Assembly: GCF_003614185.1 (NCBI RefSeq)
Contig: NZ_KZ987724.1
Location: forward strand, 5,252,668 to 5,316,667
Direction: 5' to 3'
DNA from: Paenibacillus aceti
Lineage (GTDB): Bacteria > Bacillota > Bacilli > Paenibacillales > Paenibacillaceae
DNA length: 64,000 nt
The notes below the pieces were generated by a model. That model was not told where the DNA came from, made no database searches, and saw nothing but the letters and a program-made list of their open reading frames with translations. The position numbers and the translations under genes were made by a program. Of the stretch, positions 52,656-61,358 are shown piece by piece (positions within the stretch are counted from its first letter, which is position 1; each line of letters starts with the position of its first letter).

Positions 52656-53972
52656 ATGAAAAGGAAACTTTTGCTAATTCTTGCTCTAACTGCGATGGTT
52701 GCTAGTGTACTTGGAGGATGTTCGAAAGGCGGAGGTGCTGAAAGTGCAGATGGAGTAATCTCCATCGATTTCTGGGCAGCGCCAAATCCACCCCAACAAG
52801 TATTCTGGAAGGAAATGGCTGATAAATATGCTGCCGTTAACCCTAAGGTGAAAGTTAATGTAAGTGCCATCAAAGAATCTCCAAGTTCCGAAGCAAGTAT
52901 TCAGGCGGCAATTGCAGGCGGCAATGCGCCTACGATTTCCGAAAATATCAACCGTGGCTTCGCCGCTCAGCTGTCTAACAGTAAAGCGCTTGTCGCACTT
53001 GAAGAACTGCCACAATTCAAGGAAATCATTGAAAAACGCAACATGGCAGAAACGATTAAGCCTTGGGAATTTGCTGATGGTCATCAATACGTGCTTCCGA
53101 TCTACTCCAATCCGATGCTGATCGGCTGGCGTACAGATATTCTTAAGGAAATCGGCTATAATGAGCCGCCAAAAACATATAGTGAAGTACTTGATGCAGC
53201 AAAGAAGCTAAAAGCAAAATACCCTGATAAATTCATGTGGGGGAAAGGTGCTGACTTGGCTGATCCTACGGCCTGGAAGCGTTGGTTTGATTTCTTCATC
53301 ATGTATAACGCTGCTTCCGATGGCAACAAATTTATCGAAGGCTCCAATTTTGTAGGTGATGAGAAGGCCGGTATAGAGATGCTTACGTTTGTAAGTGATC
53401 TTGTGAAGGAGAAAGCGGTCCTTACCAAGCAGGCAACAGACCCATTTGAAACAGGCTTGGGTGTGTTCACCGATATCGGTCCATGGACGTTTGATATGTG
53501 GAAAGAAAAATATCCTGAATTGAAATACAAAGAAAACTATGATCTTACGTTGCCTCCGGTACCAGACAATATGGATCCGGCTGATTCCAAGACTTATGCC
53601 GATGCGAAGGGGCTTGTGATCTTTGCAAGCGCTCCGAAAGATAAACAAGAGGCTGCTGCAGAATTCCTCAAATGGGTATATTCCGATAGTGCCAATGATG
53701 TTGCTTGGTTCCAAAAAACAAACTTGCCTCCTGCGCGTGACGACTTGATGGAGCTTGAAGAGTTCAAAAATGTCATAGCAGAGAAGCCAGAGCTTGGACC
53801 TTTTGCAGAAGCTGTATCCAAGGCAGTTCCTTCTATTGATAATCCACGCTTTAATGAACTGCAAACGTTGATTGGTTCAGAAGCTTTTAACAAAATTGTT
53901 CGTGGCGAAATTGATCCGCAGACGGCTTGGAATAATATGAAGAAAGCCATTGAAGGGGAACTTCAGCAATGA
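52656..53972 (+). CDS. Sugar ABC transporter substrate-binding lipoprotein (MalE/UgpB-like)
   Basis: A 438-residue lipoprotein. The signal peptide ends in the lipobox VLGGC. The type 2 binding domain (SBP family 1) follows, with FWAAPNPPQQVFWKEMADKY, the IAGGNAPTISENIN stretch and a Trp-rich ligand cleft (WFDFFIMYN and DIGPWTFDMW). It probably binds beta-mannosyl or mixed oligosaccharides. The start is fixed by GAGGAGG. Its last 4 bases overlap the first permease gene. ATPase is not encoded here; a shared ATPase elsewhere is expected. Confidence 0.92.
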   Translation: MKRKLLLILALTAMVASVLGGCSKGGGAESADGVISIDFWAAPNPPQQVFWKEMADKYAAVNPKVKVNVSAIKESPSSEASIQAAIAGGNAPTISENINRGFAAQLSNSKALVALEELPQFKEIIEKRNMAETIKPWEFADGHQYVLPIYSNPMLIGWRTDILKEIGYNEPPKTYSEVLDAAKKLKAKYPDKFMWGKGADLADPTAWKRWFDFFIMYNAASDGNKFIEGSNFVGDEKAGIEMLTFVSDLVKEKAVLTKQATDPFETGLGVFTDIGPWTFDMWKEKYPELKYKENYDLTLPPVPDNMDPADSKTYADAKGLVIFASAPKDKQEAAAEFLKWVYSDSANDVAWFQKTNLPPARDDLMELEEFKNVIAEKPELGPFAEAVSKAVPSIDNPRFNELQTLIGSEAFNKIVRGEIDPQTAWNNMKKAIEGELQQ

Positions 53973-54850
53973 TCAATAAACAAAATAATCGGTTGGGCTG
54001 GCTCTTTGCCAGTCCCTACCTTATTTTTGGACTTATATTTTTCCTGGGCCCGCTCGTCTGGTCGTTCTATCTTGCCTTTACAAATTGGGACTTGATAGCA
54101 CCGACGTATGATTTTGTGGGGTTCAAAAACTTTGCGAAGGCATTGGCATCACCGGGTGTACAATCTTCGTTCTGGGTTACGTATAAGTTCATGCTGCTAT
54201 TTGTGCCACTTGTTACTGTGATGTCTTTGGCAGTAGCTGTATTGGTACAGGGGTTGCCAAAGTTAAAGAGCTTGTATCTGATTGGCTTCTTCTTGCCATA
54301 TCTATCTTCAGGGGTTGTATCTTCTCTGATTGCCAAAGGCTTTTTGTCTTATAACAGCCCTGTAAATCAATTTTTGCGCAATACCTTTGGTTGGGATATT
54401 GACTGGCTTGGATCACCTATCTCAGCCCTTGCTATTGTAGGAATTATTCTGGCCTGGAAATTTACCGGTTATTATGCGCTCATACTAACCTCAGGTCTTG
54501 AGAGTATTGATCGTGAAGTGTATGAAGCTGCCGCGATTGATGGTGTTACGGATCGTCAGCGGTTCTGGAAAATTACGTTGCCGCTGTTATACCCAGCTCT
54601 CTATACAACCTTAATATTATCCTTTGGGGTCACTTTCGGAATATTTACAGAGGTGTACCAGTTAACAGGCGGTGGGCCAAACTATGCAACGAATACATGG
54701 CAGATGGAGATCTACAATCAGGCCTTTACGAATCTGCAAGCAGGATATGCATCCGCAATTGCTATCCTGGCGTCTGTAGTGACCTTTATCTCCATTTTCG
54801 TGATTAGAAAACTTCTGGAAAGTTGGGGTAAGCGAAATGGTTGGGTCTAA
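53969..54850 (+). CDS. Sugar ABC transporter permease (MalF/UgpA-like)
   Basis: A 293-residue permease with six predicted spans. The EAA motif is YEAAAIDGVTDRQRFWKITL near residue 190, and the following stretch has TGGGPNYATNTWQMEIY. The start overlaps the binding-protein stop (ATGA). It pairs with the next permease gene, with which it overlaps by 14 bases. Confidence 0.92.
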   Translation: MINKQNNRLGWLFASPYLIFGLIFFLGPLVWSFYLAFTNWDLIAPTYDFVGFKNFAKALASPGVQSSFWVTYKFMLLFVPLVTVMSLAVAVLVQGLPKLKSLYLIGFFLPYLSSGVVSSLIAKGFLSYNSPVNQFLRNTFGWDIDWLGSPISALAIVGIILAWKFTGYYALILTSGLESIDREVYEAAAIDGVTDRQRFWKITLPLLYPALYTTLILSFGVTFGIFTEVYQLTGGGPNYATNTWQMEIYNQAFTNLQAGYASAIAILASVVTFISIFVIRKLLESWGKRNGWV

Positions 54851-55676
54851 AAGAAAAAGCAAACTTCGTCTTTCAATCCGATATATTGTTGCGACAGCGC
54901 TGTTGCTTGTAATGGTCTACCCTTACCTGTATATGGTGCTTAACTCCTTTGCAGATTGGACACAGATTGATAAGCAGCTTGTACCCTCGAAATTTACGTT
55001 GAAATCATATGGATGGTTGTTCACGGGTGGAGAAGTTGGTATTGCCAGACCATGGGTGAACTCATTTTTTAACAGTATTCTTGTGTCCTTGGCATCTACG
55101 GCTCTTATGATGTTGTTTGGTGTCATGGTAGCATATGCGCTGTCCAAGCTGAATTTCAGAGGACGCGATACGGTGAATAACTTTGTATTGTTCCACATGT
55201 TCTTTCCGGCGATTATACTGCTCATCCCTCAGTTTCTCGTGATTCAAAAGGTGGGGCTGTATGATACGTACTGGGCTATGATCATTCCAAAGGCTGTCAG
55301 CTTATGGGCGATCTTTATGTACACCAACTTCTTCAAGGCAATTCCTACTGTATTCATTGAAGCGGCAAAGCTTGATGGGGCCTCTGATTTCAAGATTCTG
55401 TATCGAATTATGATGCCGATGTCGAGGTCTATCACAGCTGTCATCTTCTTATTCTTGCTGATGGAACGTTGGACAGAACTCCTATGGGATATGCTTGTTG
55501 TGCGCAGTGATAATATGCTGACCCTGAACGTACTCTTATCCCAAATGTTCGGACCTTATGGAAGCTATCCGGGTCCTTTGTATGCAGCATCCGTAATTCT
55601 TACGGTTCCGATTATCATCATGTTTGCGATCTTTGGTAAGAAGTTCAAGGAAGGCATGCAGTTTAGTCTTAAATAA
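54837..55676 (+). CDS. Sugar ABC transporter permease (MalG/AraQ-like)
   Basis: A 279-residue permease. The EAA motif is FIEAAKLDGASDFKILYRIM near residue 165. It ends in the usual KKFKEGMQFSLK tail instead of GAVKG-type. The ATG at 54837 lies inside the previous gene, with GGGG upstream, so translation is coupled. It completes the importer of the locus. Confidence 0.92.
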   Translation: MVGSKRKSKLRLSIRYIVATALLLVMVYPYLYMVLNSFADWTQIDKQLVPSKFTLKSYGWLFTGGEVGIARPWVNSFFNSILVSLASTALMMLFGVMVAYALSKLNFRGRDTVNNFVLFHMFFPAIILLIPQFLVIQKVGLYDTYWAMIIPKAVSLWAIFMYTNFFKAIPTVFIEAAKLDGASDFKILYRIMMPMSRSITAVIFLFLLMERWTELLWDMLVVRSDNMLTLNVLLSQMFGPYGSYPGPLYAASVILTVPIIIMFAIFGKKFKEGMQFSLK

Positions 55677-55725
55677 TAGGGTGCCATTATTTTTCATCCT
55701 GATGAGCATAGCATGAGGTGGTATT

Positions 55726-57384
55726 GTGGGAGCAGCGGAGATAGATTCCAAGGTTTTGTGGTGGCGCCGTACTGTTTTCTATGAGATTTACATGCCAAGC
55801 TTTTGCGATGGCAACGGAGACGGCGTGGGTGATTTTGTGGGGATAACTTCGAAGCTGGATGATCTAAAGACATTAGGGACCGACGGCATATGGCTAACCC
55901 CGTTCTACAAGTCGCCAAAAGTGGATAACGGCTACGATATTGCGGATTATTACAACATGGATCCTGACTATGGAACGATGAAGGACTTTGATGCTTTTAT
56001 AGAAGCCGCTCATCAGCGTAATATCCGCGTCATCGTGGATCTTGTATTGAACCATACTTCTTCCTCACACCCGTGGTTCCAAGCGTCCAAATCTTCTAAG
56101 GACCATCCCAAGCGTGATTGGTATATCTGGAAAGACCCTGTAGATGAAGGCATGCCGAACAACTGGGAGTCTTTCTTTGGGGGTCCGGCCTGGGACTATG
56201 ACGAAGCAAGCGGACAGTATTACTATCATGCGTTCGCAAAGGAACAAGTCGATTTGAACTGGGCAAATCCAGAAGTCAGAGAAGCCATGAAGGAAGTGAT
56301 GGGCTTCTGGTTGGATAAGGGCGTAGATGGATTCCGCCTTGATGTCATTAACTTTTTGAAAGTGTCCGCTCAATTCCCAGACAATCCGTATCAGGACAAT
56401 GGAGAGCAGGATCATCGATATGACAAGGATCAGGACGGAATTCTGGATACGATTCGAGAAATTTGCGAATTCGTTCATCAGCGTGAAGGGGTCTTTATGG
56501 TTGGTGAAGTAGGTTCTGAGGATATGTCGCTCCTGAAGCGGTATAGTGGGAATGGTCTTCTTGATGTTGTGTTTAACTTCAACCTGGGTAGTCAGGAGCA
56601 CTATCAGCCGAACCAGCTGATGGATCAAATTCTTCTGATGGAACAGGTACATCGCCCAGATCAGGTTCCGACCTTGTTTTTCAGCAGTCACGATATGGCA
56701 AGGCATATTAGCCGTTTTGGCGAAGGGAATCCTGAACTTGAAGTGCTTCGCGCAAAGCTGATGGCAACCTTTATGCTTACAGGTAAGGGTGTCCCTTTCC
56801 TTTATTACGGAGAAGAGGTCGGGATGAGGGATTATTACTGCCCTTGTATTGAGGATATGAGGGATATTCAAGGGCTAACGCATTATCAGTTGGCAAAAGC
56901 AGAAGGGTTGTCGGAAGAAGAAGCGCTTCGACGCGCGAATGAGAAGAGCCGTGACAAATCGCGTACCCCGATGCAGTGGGACGGAAGCGAATATGGAGGC
57001 TTCTCTAATGTGAAGCCGTGGATCGCGATGGGACCGGGCCATAATCAGATTAATATAGAGGCTGAGCGGACAAAATTGGATTCGATCTATATTTATTATC
57101 AGCAACTGCTAATGCTTCGTAAAGATCATCCCTCGCTTGCTGAAGGGGGCTACTCCAATATCGAGTGTAGAGGTAATACGTTGATTTATACGAAAAATAT
57201 ATCAGAAGACGTATCATTTGTTGCGCTCAATTTTGGAGCAGAGTCTGTGGAAATAAGCCTGGCCGAAGTGGAGAACCTTTCGCTTCAATTTGCAATTGCC
57301 TCACAGCCTCTGGAGGATGACCAAACAGATAGCAAGATCATATTGCAGGGTCATACTGGCGCAGTATGGATCAGCCGTAAATAA
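55726..57384 (+). CDS. Alpha-glucosidase, GH13 (oligo-1,6-glucosidase type)
   Basis: A 552-residue intracellular alpha-glycosidase. The catalytic residues are D206 in GFRLDVINF, E261 in MVGEVGSED and D323 in FSSHDMAR. Region I is VIVDLVLNHTSSSHPWF, and Asn-containing NHTS marks the GH13_31-type enzymes. The usual NHD triad reads SHD here, which is less common. The start is GTG 55726 behind GAGGTGG. It lies in an operon otherwise made of beta-mannoside genes, so its alpha-glucoside role is an oddity of the locus. It may remove an alpha-glucosyl part of a mixed glycoside. Confidence 0.92.
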   Translation: MGAAEIDSKVLWWRRTVFYEIYMPSFCDGNGDGVGDFVGITSKLDDLKTLGTDGIWLTPFYKSPKVDNGYDIADYYNMDPDYGTMKDFDAFIEAAHQRNIRVIVDLVLNHTSSSHPWFQASKSSKDHPKRDWYIWKDPVDEGMPNNWESFFGGPAWDYDEASGQYYYHAFAKEQVDLNWANPEVREAMKEVMGFWLDKGVDGFRLDVINFLKVSAQFPDNPYQDNGEQDHRYDKDQDGILDTIREICEFVHQREGVFMVGEVGSEDMSLLKRYSGNGLLDVVFNFNLGSQEHYQPNQLMDQILLMEQVHRPDQVPTLFFSSHDMARHISRFGEGNPELEVLRAKLMATFMLTGKGVPFLYYGEEVGMRDYYCPCIEDMRDIQGLTHYQLAKAEGLSEEEALRRANEKSRDKSRTPMQWDGSEYGGFSNVKPWIAMGPGHNQINIEAERTKLDSIYIYYQQLLMLRKDHPSLAEGGYSNIECRGNTLIYTKNISEDVSFVALNFGAESVEISLAEVENLSLQFAIASQPLEDDQTDSKIILQGHTGAVWISRK

Positions 57385-57473
57385 GTTTTTATATTGATCT
57401 TATTTTAGTTATTTCATTGATATAGCAAGGGTAAAGAGCAACGAAAACAGGATAGGAAAGGGAGAAATCCACC

Positions 57474-58421
57474 ATGGCATTGTATAAATCCGATGTGAAA
57501 ACATGTGAAACGTTATTGAAGGAGTACCAGGCGAAGGATTCACTGGCCAAAGACCCAGTAAAACTGAGCTTTACTGGTGTAGGTAACAAGGATGTATATA
57601 ACATTACGGCTCCTTTTGAAGACCAGGGCGAACTGGTTATTGCAGGCCGTGTGGAATCCAGGGACAGCGAACATTCTGAAATTCATTTCTTTGTTGAAAA
57701 GGGTGGGGATTGGGTGCCCCGCGAAGGTGCGCCTGTATTTACCCTTCAGGATCCATTTTTCACTTTTATTCATGGTGAGCTTGTTCTAGGCGGTGTTCAG
57801 ATATTTCCGCATCCTACACAAAAAAATGCGTTGATGTGGCGGACGGTGTTCTACAAAGGGAGAAGCATTCAGCAATTGACCCCATTTTTTGTTGGTCCGG
57901 ATGCCATGAAGGATCTTCGTCTAGTGGAGCTTTCCAATGGAGAAATCGGCGTATTTACTCGCCCTCAAGGAGAGAAAGGTGGACGCGGGAAGATTGGCTT
58001 CACAACAGCCAGGAGCCTCCAAGAGCTGTCGATCGCACTGGTGAATGACGCCCCGCTGCTTCAAGATCAATTTGTTGATGAGGAATGGGGCGGAGCCAAT
58101 GAACTTCATATCTTGAAAAATGGACTTGTTGGCGTTCTTGGTCATTTTGCCTCGTTTGATGATGAAGGAAATCGTTATTATTATCCGATGATATTTGCGC
58201 TCGATCCTGCAACAGGAGAGTATTCTGACATTGAACTGATAGCGACTCGTAACAAGTTCCTTCCAGGTGCAACGAAGCGTCCGGATTTGGTCGAGGTTGT
58301 ATTCAGTGGTGGATTGGTGCGAAAAGCGGATGGAACAGCTGATTTGTATGCGGGTATCAGTGATGCTGAAGCGCATCGCTTGACAATTGCTGATCCATTT
58401 TTGAAATTTGAGCAAAATTAA
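57474..58421 (+). CDS. DUF1861-family protein (five-bladed beta-propeller type)
   Basis: A 315-residue protein of the DUF1861 family, recognised by VYNITAPFEDQGELVIAGRVESR cut at residues about 42-64, the DLRLVELSNGEIGVFTRPQG stretch and the late FLPGATKRPDLVEVVFSGG segment. The family is thought to share the propeller fold of GH43/GH130-like enzymes, and it is regularly found beside GH130 genes. Its activity is not established by this sequence. The start at ATG 57474 follows GGAAAGGGAG. The following GH130 gene starts 25 bases after its stop. Confidence 0.85.
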   Translation: MALYKSDVKTCETLLKEYQAKDSLAKDPVKLSFTGVGNKDVYNITAPFEDQGELVIAGRVESRDSEHSEIHFFVEKGGDWVPREGAPVFTLQDPFFTFIHGELVLGGVQIFPHPTQKNALMWRTVFYKGRSIQQLTPFFVGPDAMKDLRLVELSNGEIGVFTRPQGEKGGRGKIGFTTARSLQELSIALVNDAPLLQDQFVDEEWGGANELHILKNGLVGVLGHFASFDDEGNRYYYPMIFALDPATGEYSDIELIATRNKFLPGATKRPDLVEVVFSGGLVRKADGTADLYAGISDAEAHRLTIADPFLKFEQN

Positions 58422-58446
58422 GCTTAGGATTGGAGTACGAGACACC

Positions 58447-59508
58447 ATGAATATCTATAGATACGAAGAGAACCCACTGATAACACCTGCCGATGTTAGG
58501 CCGCATCGGGATGATTTTGAGGTCATTGGCGCATTCAATGCAGGCGTTGCCGAATACAATGGAGAGATTTTATTGTTGCTTCGTGTGGCAGAACGTCCTA
58601 TCAGCAAGGATTCGATGATTGTGAAAGCTCCTGTATATAATGTGGAAACGAAGCAGCTTGATATTATCGAATTGCGTAAGGATGACAAGCGATATGACTT
58701 CTCCGATCCACGCGTTATTCGCAATGTATCGAAGAGCGCGACGTTCGATTATTTGACCAGCTTATCATATATCCGTATTGCTCGCAGCAAGGACGGGCAT
58801 CGCTTTACAATTGACGACGAACCGTTGGTATATCCATCCCAGTCCCTTGAGACGTTTGGGATCGAGGACCCGCGTGTGACCCAAATCGGGGATACGTATT
58901 ACATTTACTTCTCCGCTGTATCTCCGGTTGGTGTTGGCGAATCGATGGTATCGACGAAGGATTTCATAAACTTGACTCACCATGGCATGATTTTTGGACC
59001 TGACAACAAGGATGTATTGATCTTCCCGGAGAAGATTAACGGTAAATTCTATGCGCTGCATCGTCCCACGACGAGGAGTACTGGCAATCCGGAGATGTGG
59101 ATCGCTGAATCTGACAATTTGCTGTATTGGGGCAACCACAAGCACCTGGCAGGTCTTCGTGAAGGCATGTGGGATAGCGGCCGAATGGGCGGAGGCGCAG
59201 TTCCATTTAAGACGGAGAAGGGCTGGCTGGAACTTTATCATGGCGCAACACTGGATCATCGCTATTGCATGGGTGCGCTCCTATTGGATCTGAACGATCC
59301 ATCCAAGGTGCTTGCCCGCTCTGAGCAGCCGATTATGATGCCAGAAGCTGATTATGAAAAGAAGGGCTTCTTCGGCGATGTTGTCTTTTCCTGCGGAGCT
59401 GCTGTTCATGGCGATGTTGTGAGAATGTATTACGGTGTATCTGATACATCGATGGCATGTGCCGAACTTAGCGTACAAGAAATTCTCGACAGCTTAAAAT
59501 TTGAATAA
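58447..59508 (+). CDS. GH130 beta-mannoside phosphorylase/glycosidase
   Basis: A 353-residue five-bladed propeller enzyme. The catalytic Asp is D141 in GIEDPRVTQIGDTY. Other family marks are NAGVAEYNGEILLLLRVAER, FSDPRVI, ALHRPTTRSTGNPEMWIAES, and late GAAVHGDVVRMYYGVSD. GH130 enzymes split beta-1,4- or beta-1,2-mannosidic bonds, mostly by phosphorolysis to mannose 1-phosphate. Sequence alone does not settle which linkage is cut. The ATG at 58447 is preferred. With the GH2 beta-mannosidase it marks the locus as one for mannose-containing oligosaccharides. A terminator follows at 59550. Confidence 0.9.
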   Translation: MNIYRYEENPLITPADVRPHRDDFEVIGAFNAGVAEYNGEILLLLRVAERPISKDSMIVKAPVYNVETKQLDIIELRKDDKRYDFSDPRVIRNVSKSATFDYLTSLSYIRIARSKDGHRFTIDDEPLVYPSQSLETFGIEDPRVTQIGDTYYIYFSAVSPVGVGESMVSTKDFINLTHHGMIFGPDNKDVLIFPEKINGKFYALHRPTTRSTGNPEMWIAESDNLLYWGNHKHLAGLREGMWDSGRMGGGAVPFKTEKGWLELYHGATLDHRYCMGALLLDLNDPSKVLARSEQPIMMPEADYEKKGFFGDVVFSCGAAVHGDVVRMYYGVSDTSMACAELSVQEILDSLKFE

Positions 59509-59549
59509 AATATACGGCGCTGATCAATAAGGGACGCCGGCTTAGAACA

Positions 59550-59577
59550 AACCCCACCATATCTCTGGTGGGGTTTT
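59550..59577 (+). terminator. Terminator of the mannoside operon
   Basis: A perfect 10-bp stem, AACCCCACCA/TGGTGGGGTT, is followed by TTAGGTTTAAA. It may serve both strands, since the next gene converges. Confidence 0.85.
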
Positions 59578-59613
59578 AGGTTTAAACGGATAGCAACCTG
59601 TACTTTTATAATC

Positions 59614-60963
59614 TTAAGAGAACACATCCAGCCCTTCCATCCTGGACAGGTAGAGCTTGATACGCTGGCGGATGTCTCCAAGCTCTGAATAAGTGACGTT
59701 TAGCGCAGTGTGGTAGCAGAAGCTGGGGAAAATCTCGCGATAGACGAAATAACGTGATGGCAGCTTAACCTTTCCATGTCCATTCCATTCCGCCGCGCTT
59801 TTGAGGCTAGGGATACTTAATGTATTTTGCCGAATGGTCAGCTGGGTGTTGTCAGACATCATGAAGTTAATAAAGGCTTGAGCTGCCTGCTTATTCCTGG
59901 AGTTCCTGTGAATCGCCAGGCCGATGGCAATGACCAGAGTCCGGGGCGTGCCCAGATAGGGCAGCGGCGATATATCATAGGAGAAATCGACGTCCTTGAT
60001 CTTGTTCAGGCAGAAGTAAGACGTCAGGATCATCGACACCTTCTGCTGGCAAAATAGCATCTCAGCATCGTCATCATTCTCCGATCTGAACGGCGGAAAA
60101 ACCTGATCGAGCAGTTCCTTAGATATCTGCAAACTCTCGGTAAGCGCGGCTTCATCAAGGTTCAGCTGCTTGTCCTCACCGTTGCTGCGATGAAAGCGGA
60201 CGTTATTCTGCAGCAGGAAGATAGGCCAGCGATTATCGGATAAATAGTGGAAGAAGAACCCGTGGCGAACTGTACCTTCGGCGAGTAACTTCGCGGTTTT
60301 TTTGACGGTATCCCATGTCCAGCTGCTGTCTGGTTCCGCTAGTCCCTTCTCAGAGAAATGCTGTTTATTGTAGCAAAGAATGATCGGCGAGAATAAGAAG
60401 GGCTGTACATATAAGTTCCCATCACGCATAAAAGGTTCCGTCAAGACCGGATAGACCCCTTCTATCGGCTGCAGCGGCTCTAATAGCTCAGGTGGGCTGT
60501 CAGACTCTGCAAACAGCTCAAAATTCTGATTGTTAATCGCCATTACATCAATGTCATCGGTCTCCATAAAATCTCGCATCGTTGGTTTCGCGTGGCTTGA
60601 GGGCATCGGGATCATAGTGACGCGGATCAGCGGATGCTGCTTATGAAATTCGTCCACCAATGCCTTGAGATCAGCTTCCTCGAAAAGCGAGGGATAATAT
60701 CCGAATTTAATGGATACCCCGGCAGGTGCTTGCCGAATACGATTTCCTACGCGCGGTATTTTCTCAATGAACCCTTCAGATACCAGTAGATCCAATCCCT
60801 TGCGTACGGAGTTCTTGCTTAATTGAAACCGCTCGGCTATATCGTTCTCGGAGGGGAGAAAGCTTCCTTCTGCCCAAATTCCGGTTATGATTTCGTTCCT
60901 TAATGAAGCCAGCATTTCCTCATAACGTCTTCTAAAGGTAGAGCGCTTGGGACCTTCCGTCAT
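59614..60963 (-). CDS. GntR helix-turn-helix fused to a MalE-like solute-binding domain
   Basis: A 449-residue regulator of rare layout. Residues about 8-78 form a GntR winged helix (SLRNEIITGIWAEGSFLPSE, NDIAERFQLSKNSVRKGLDL). Residues about 85-445 form a type 2 periplasmic-binding domain of SBP family 1, seen in KFGYYPSLFEEADLKALVDE, GNLYVQPFLFSPIILCYNKQ and AAQAFINFMMSDNTQLTIRQ. There is no signal peptide or lipobox, so the binding domain acts in the cytoplasm as the ligand sensor. The ATG at 60963 follows GAGGTG. It is divergent from the 2-hydroxyacid dehydrogenase gene, whose promoter carries a long inverted repeat. Confidence 0.9.
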   Translation of the reverse strand: MTEGPKRSTFRRRYEEMLASLRNEIITGIWAEGSFLPSENDIAERFQLSKNSVRKGLDLLVSEGFIEKIPRVGNRIRQAPAGVSIKFGYYPSLFEEADLKALVDEFHKQHPLIRVTMIPMPSSHAKPTMRDFMETDDIDVMAINNQNFELFAESDSPPELLEPLQPIEGVYPVLTEPFMRDGNLYVQPFLFSPIILCYNKQHFSEKGLAEPDSSWTWDTVKKTAKLLAEGTVRHGFFFHYLSDNRWPIFLLQNNVRFHRSNGEDKQLNLDEAALTESLQISKELLDQVFPPFRSENDDDAEMLFCQQKVSMILTSYFCLNKIKDVDFSYDISPLPYLGTPRTLVIAIGLAIHRNSRNKQAAQAFINFMMSDNTQLTIRQNTLSIPSLKSAAEWNGHGKVKLPSRYFVYREIFPSFCYHTALNVTYSELGDIRQRIKLYLSRMEGLDVFS

Positions 60964-61125
60964 TTCTATACACCTCTATTCCAATAAATACCTTATTATC
61001 AAATGATTAATTATATCATTTCTAAAGAAAGGTCAAAAAGTCCACTTTTGATACGAATAGCGATCGAGGCAAATTCAAGGCTGAGCGTCCGCGACACTAA
61101 TATGGTTCTTGTGTTCAAATTACAA

Positions 61126-61155
61126 TTGACAGCGTTTTCTAACTTAGATTATAAT
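61126..61155 (+). promoter_or_regulatory. Promoter of the dehydrogenase-acetyltransferase operon
   Basis: TTGACA (61126-61131) and TATAAT (61150-61155) are separated by 18 bases. The cre-like TGACAGCGTTTTCT (61127-61140) overlaps the -35 box and matches the CcpA consensus at 12 of 14 positions, so catabolite control is plausible. Confidence 0.7.
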
Positions 61156-61160
61156 CTGTT

Positions 61161-61290
61161 GTGAACCAGATAAGCAACATAATTATGTGATTGAAATTAA
61201 TGATATATTTTATTCTTATAATGACAAAGGAGGGTTATAGCCTGTTTAATGCAGGTTTCTGGAATTATTATGTTATACATCTGGTTCATA
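61161..61290 (+). promoter_or_regulatory. Long imperfect inverted repeat in the leader of the dehydrogenase operon
   Basis: The left arm (61161-61187) starts GTGAACCAGATAAGCAACAT and the right arm (61264-61290) is its imperfect complement (about 22 of 27 pairs), with 76 bases between. The left arm sits at the expected transcription start. They may be paired operator sites for the divergent GntR-type fusion regulator, or form an RNA hairpin. Between them lies an AAAGGAGGG sequence followed by a possible 23-codon frame starting at 61249. Confidence 0.6.
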
Positions 61291-61358
61291 GTGGCGGATG
61301 TGTTCTCACCTCAAGTGTGAATATTCGTGGATGAATCATAGAAAGGCGGCGTTCCAAT

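Noticed and set aside
56065-56871. Open frame of 268 codons on the minus strand
   Set aside because: It is antisense to the GH13 gene, with no start site or domain.
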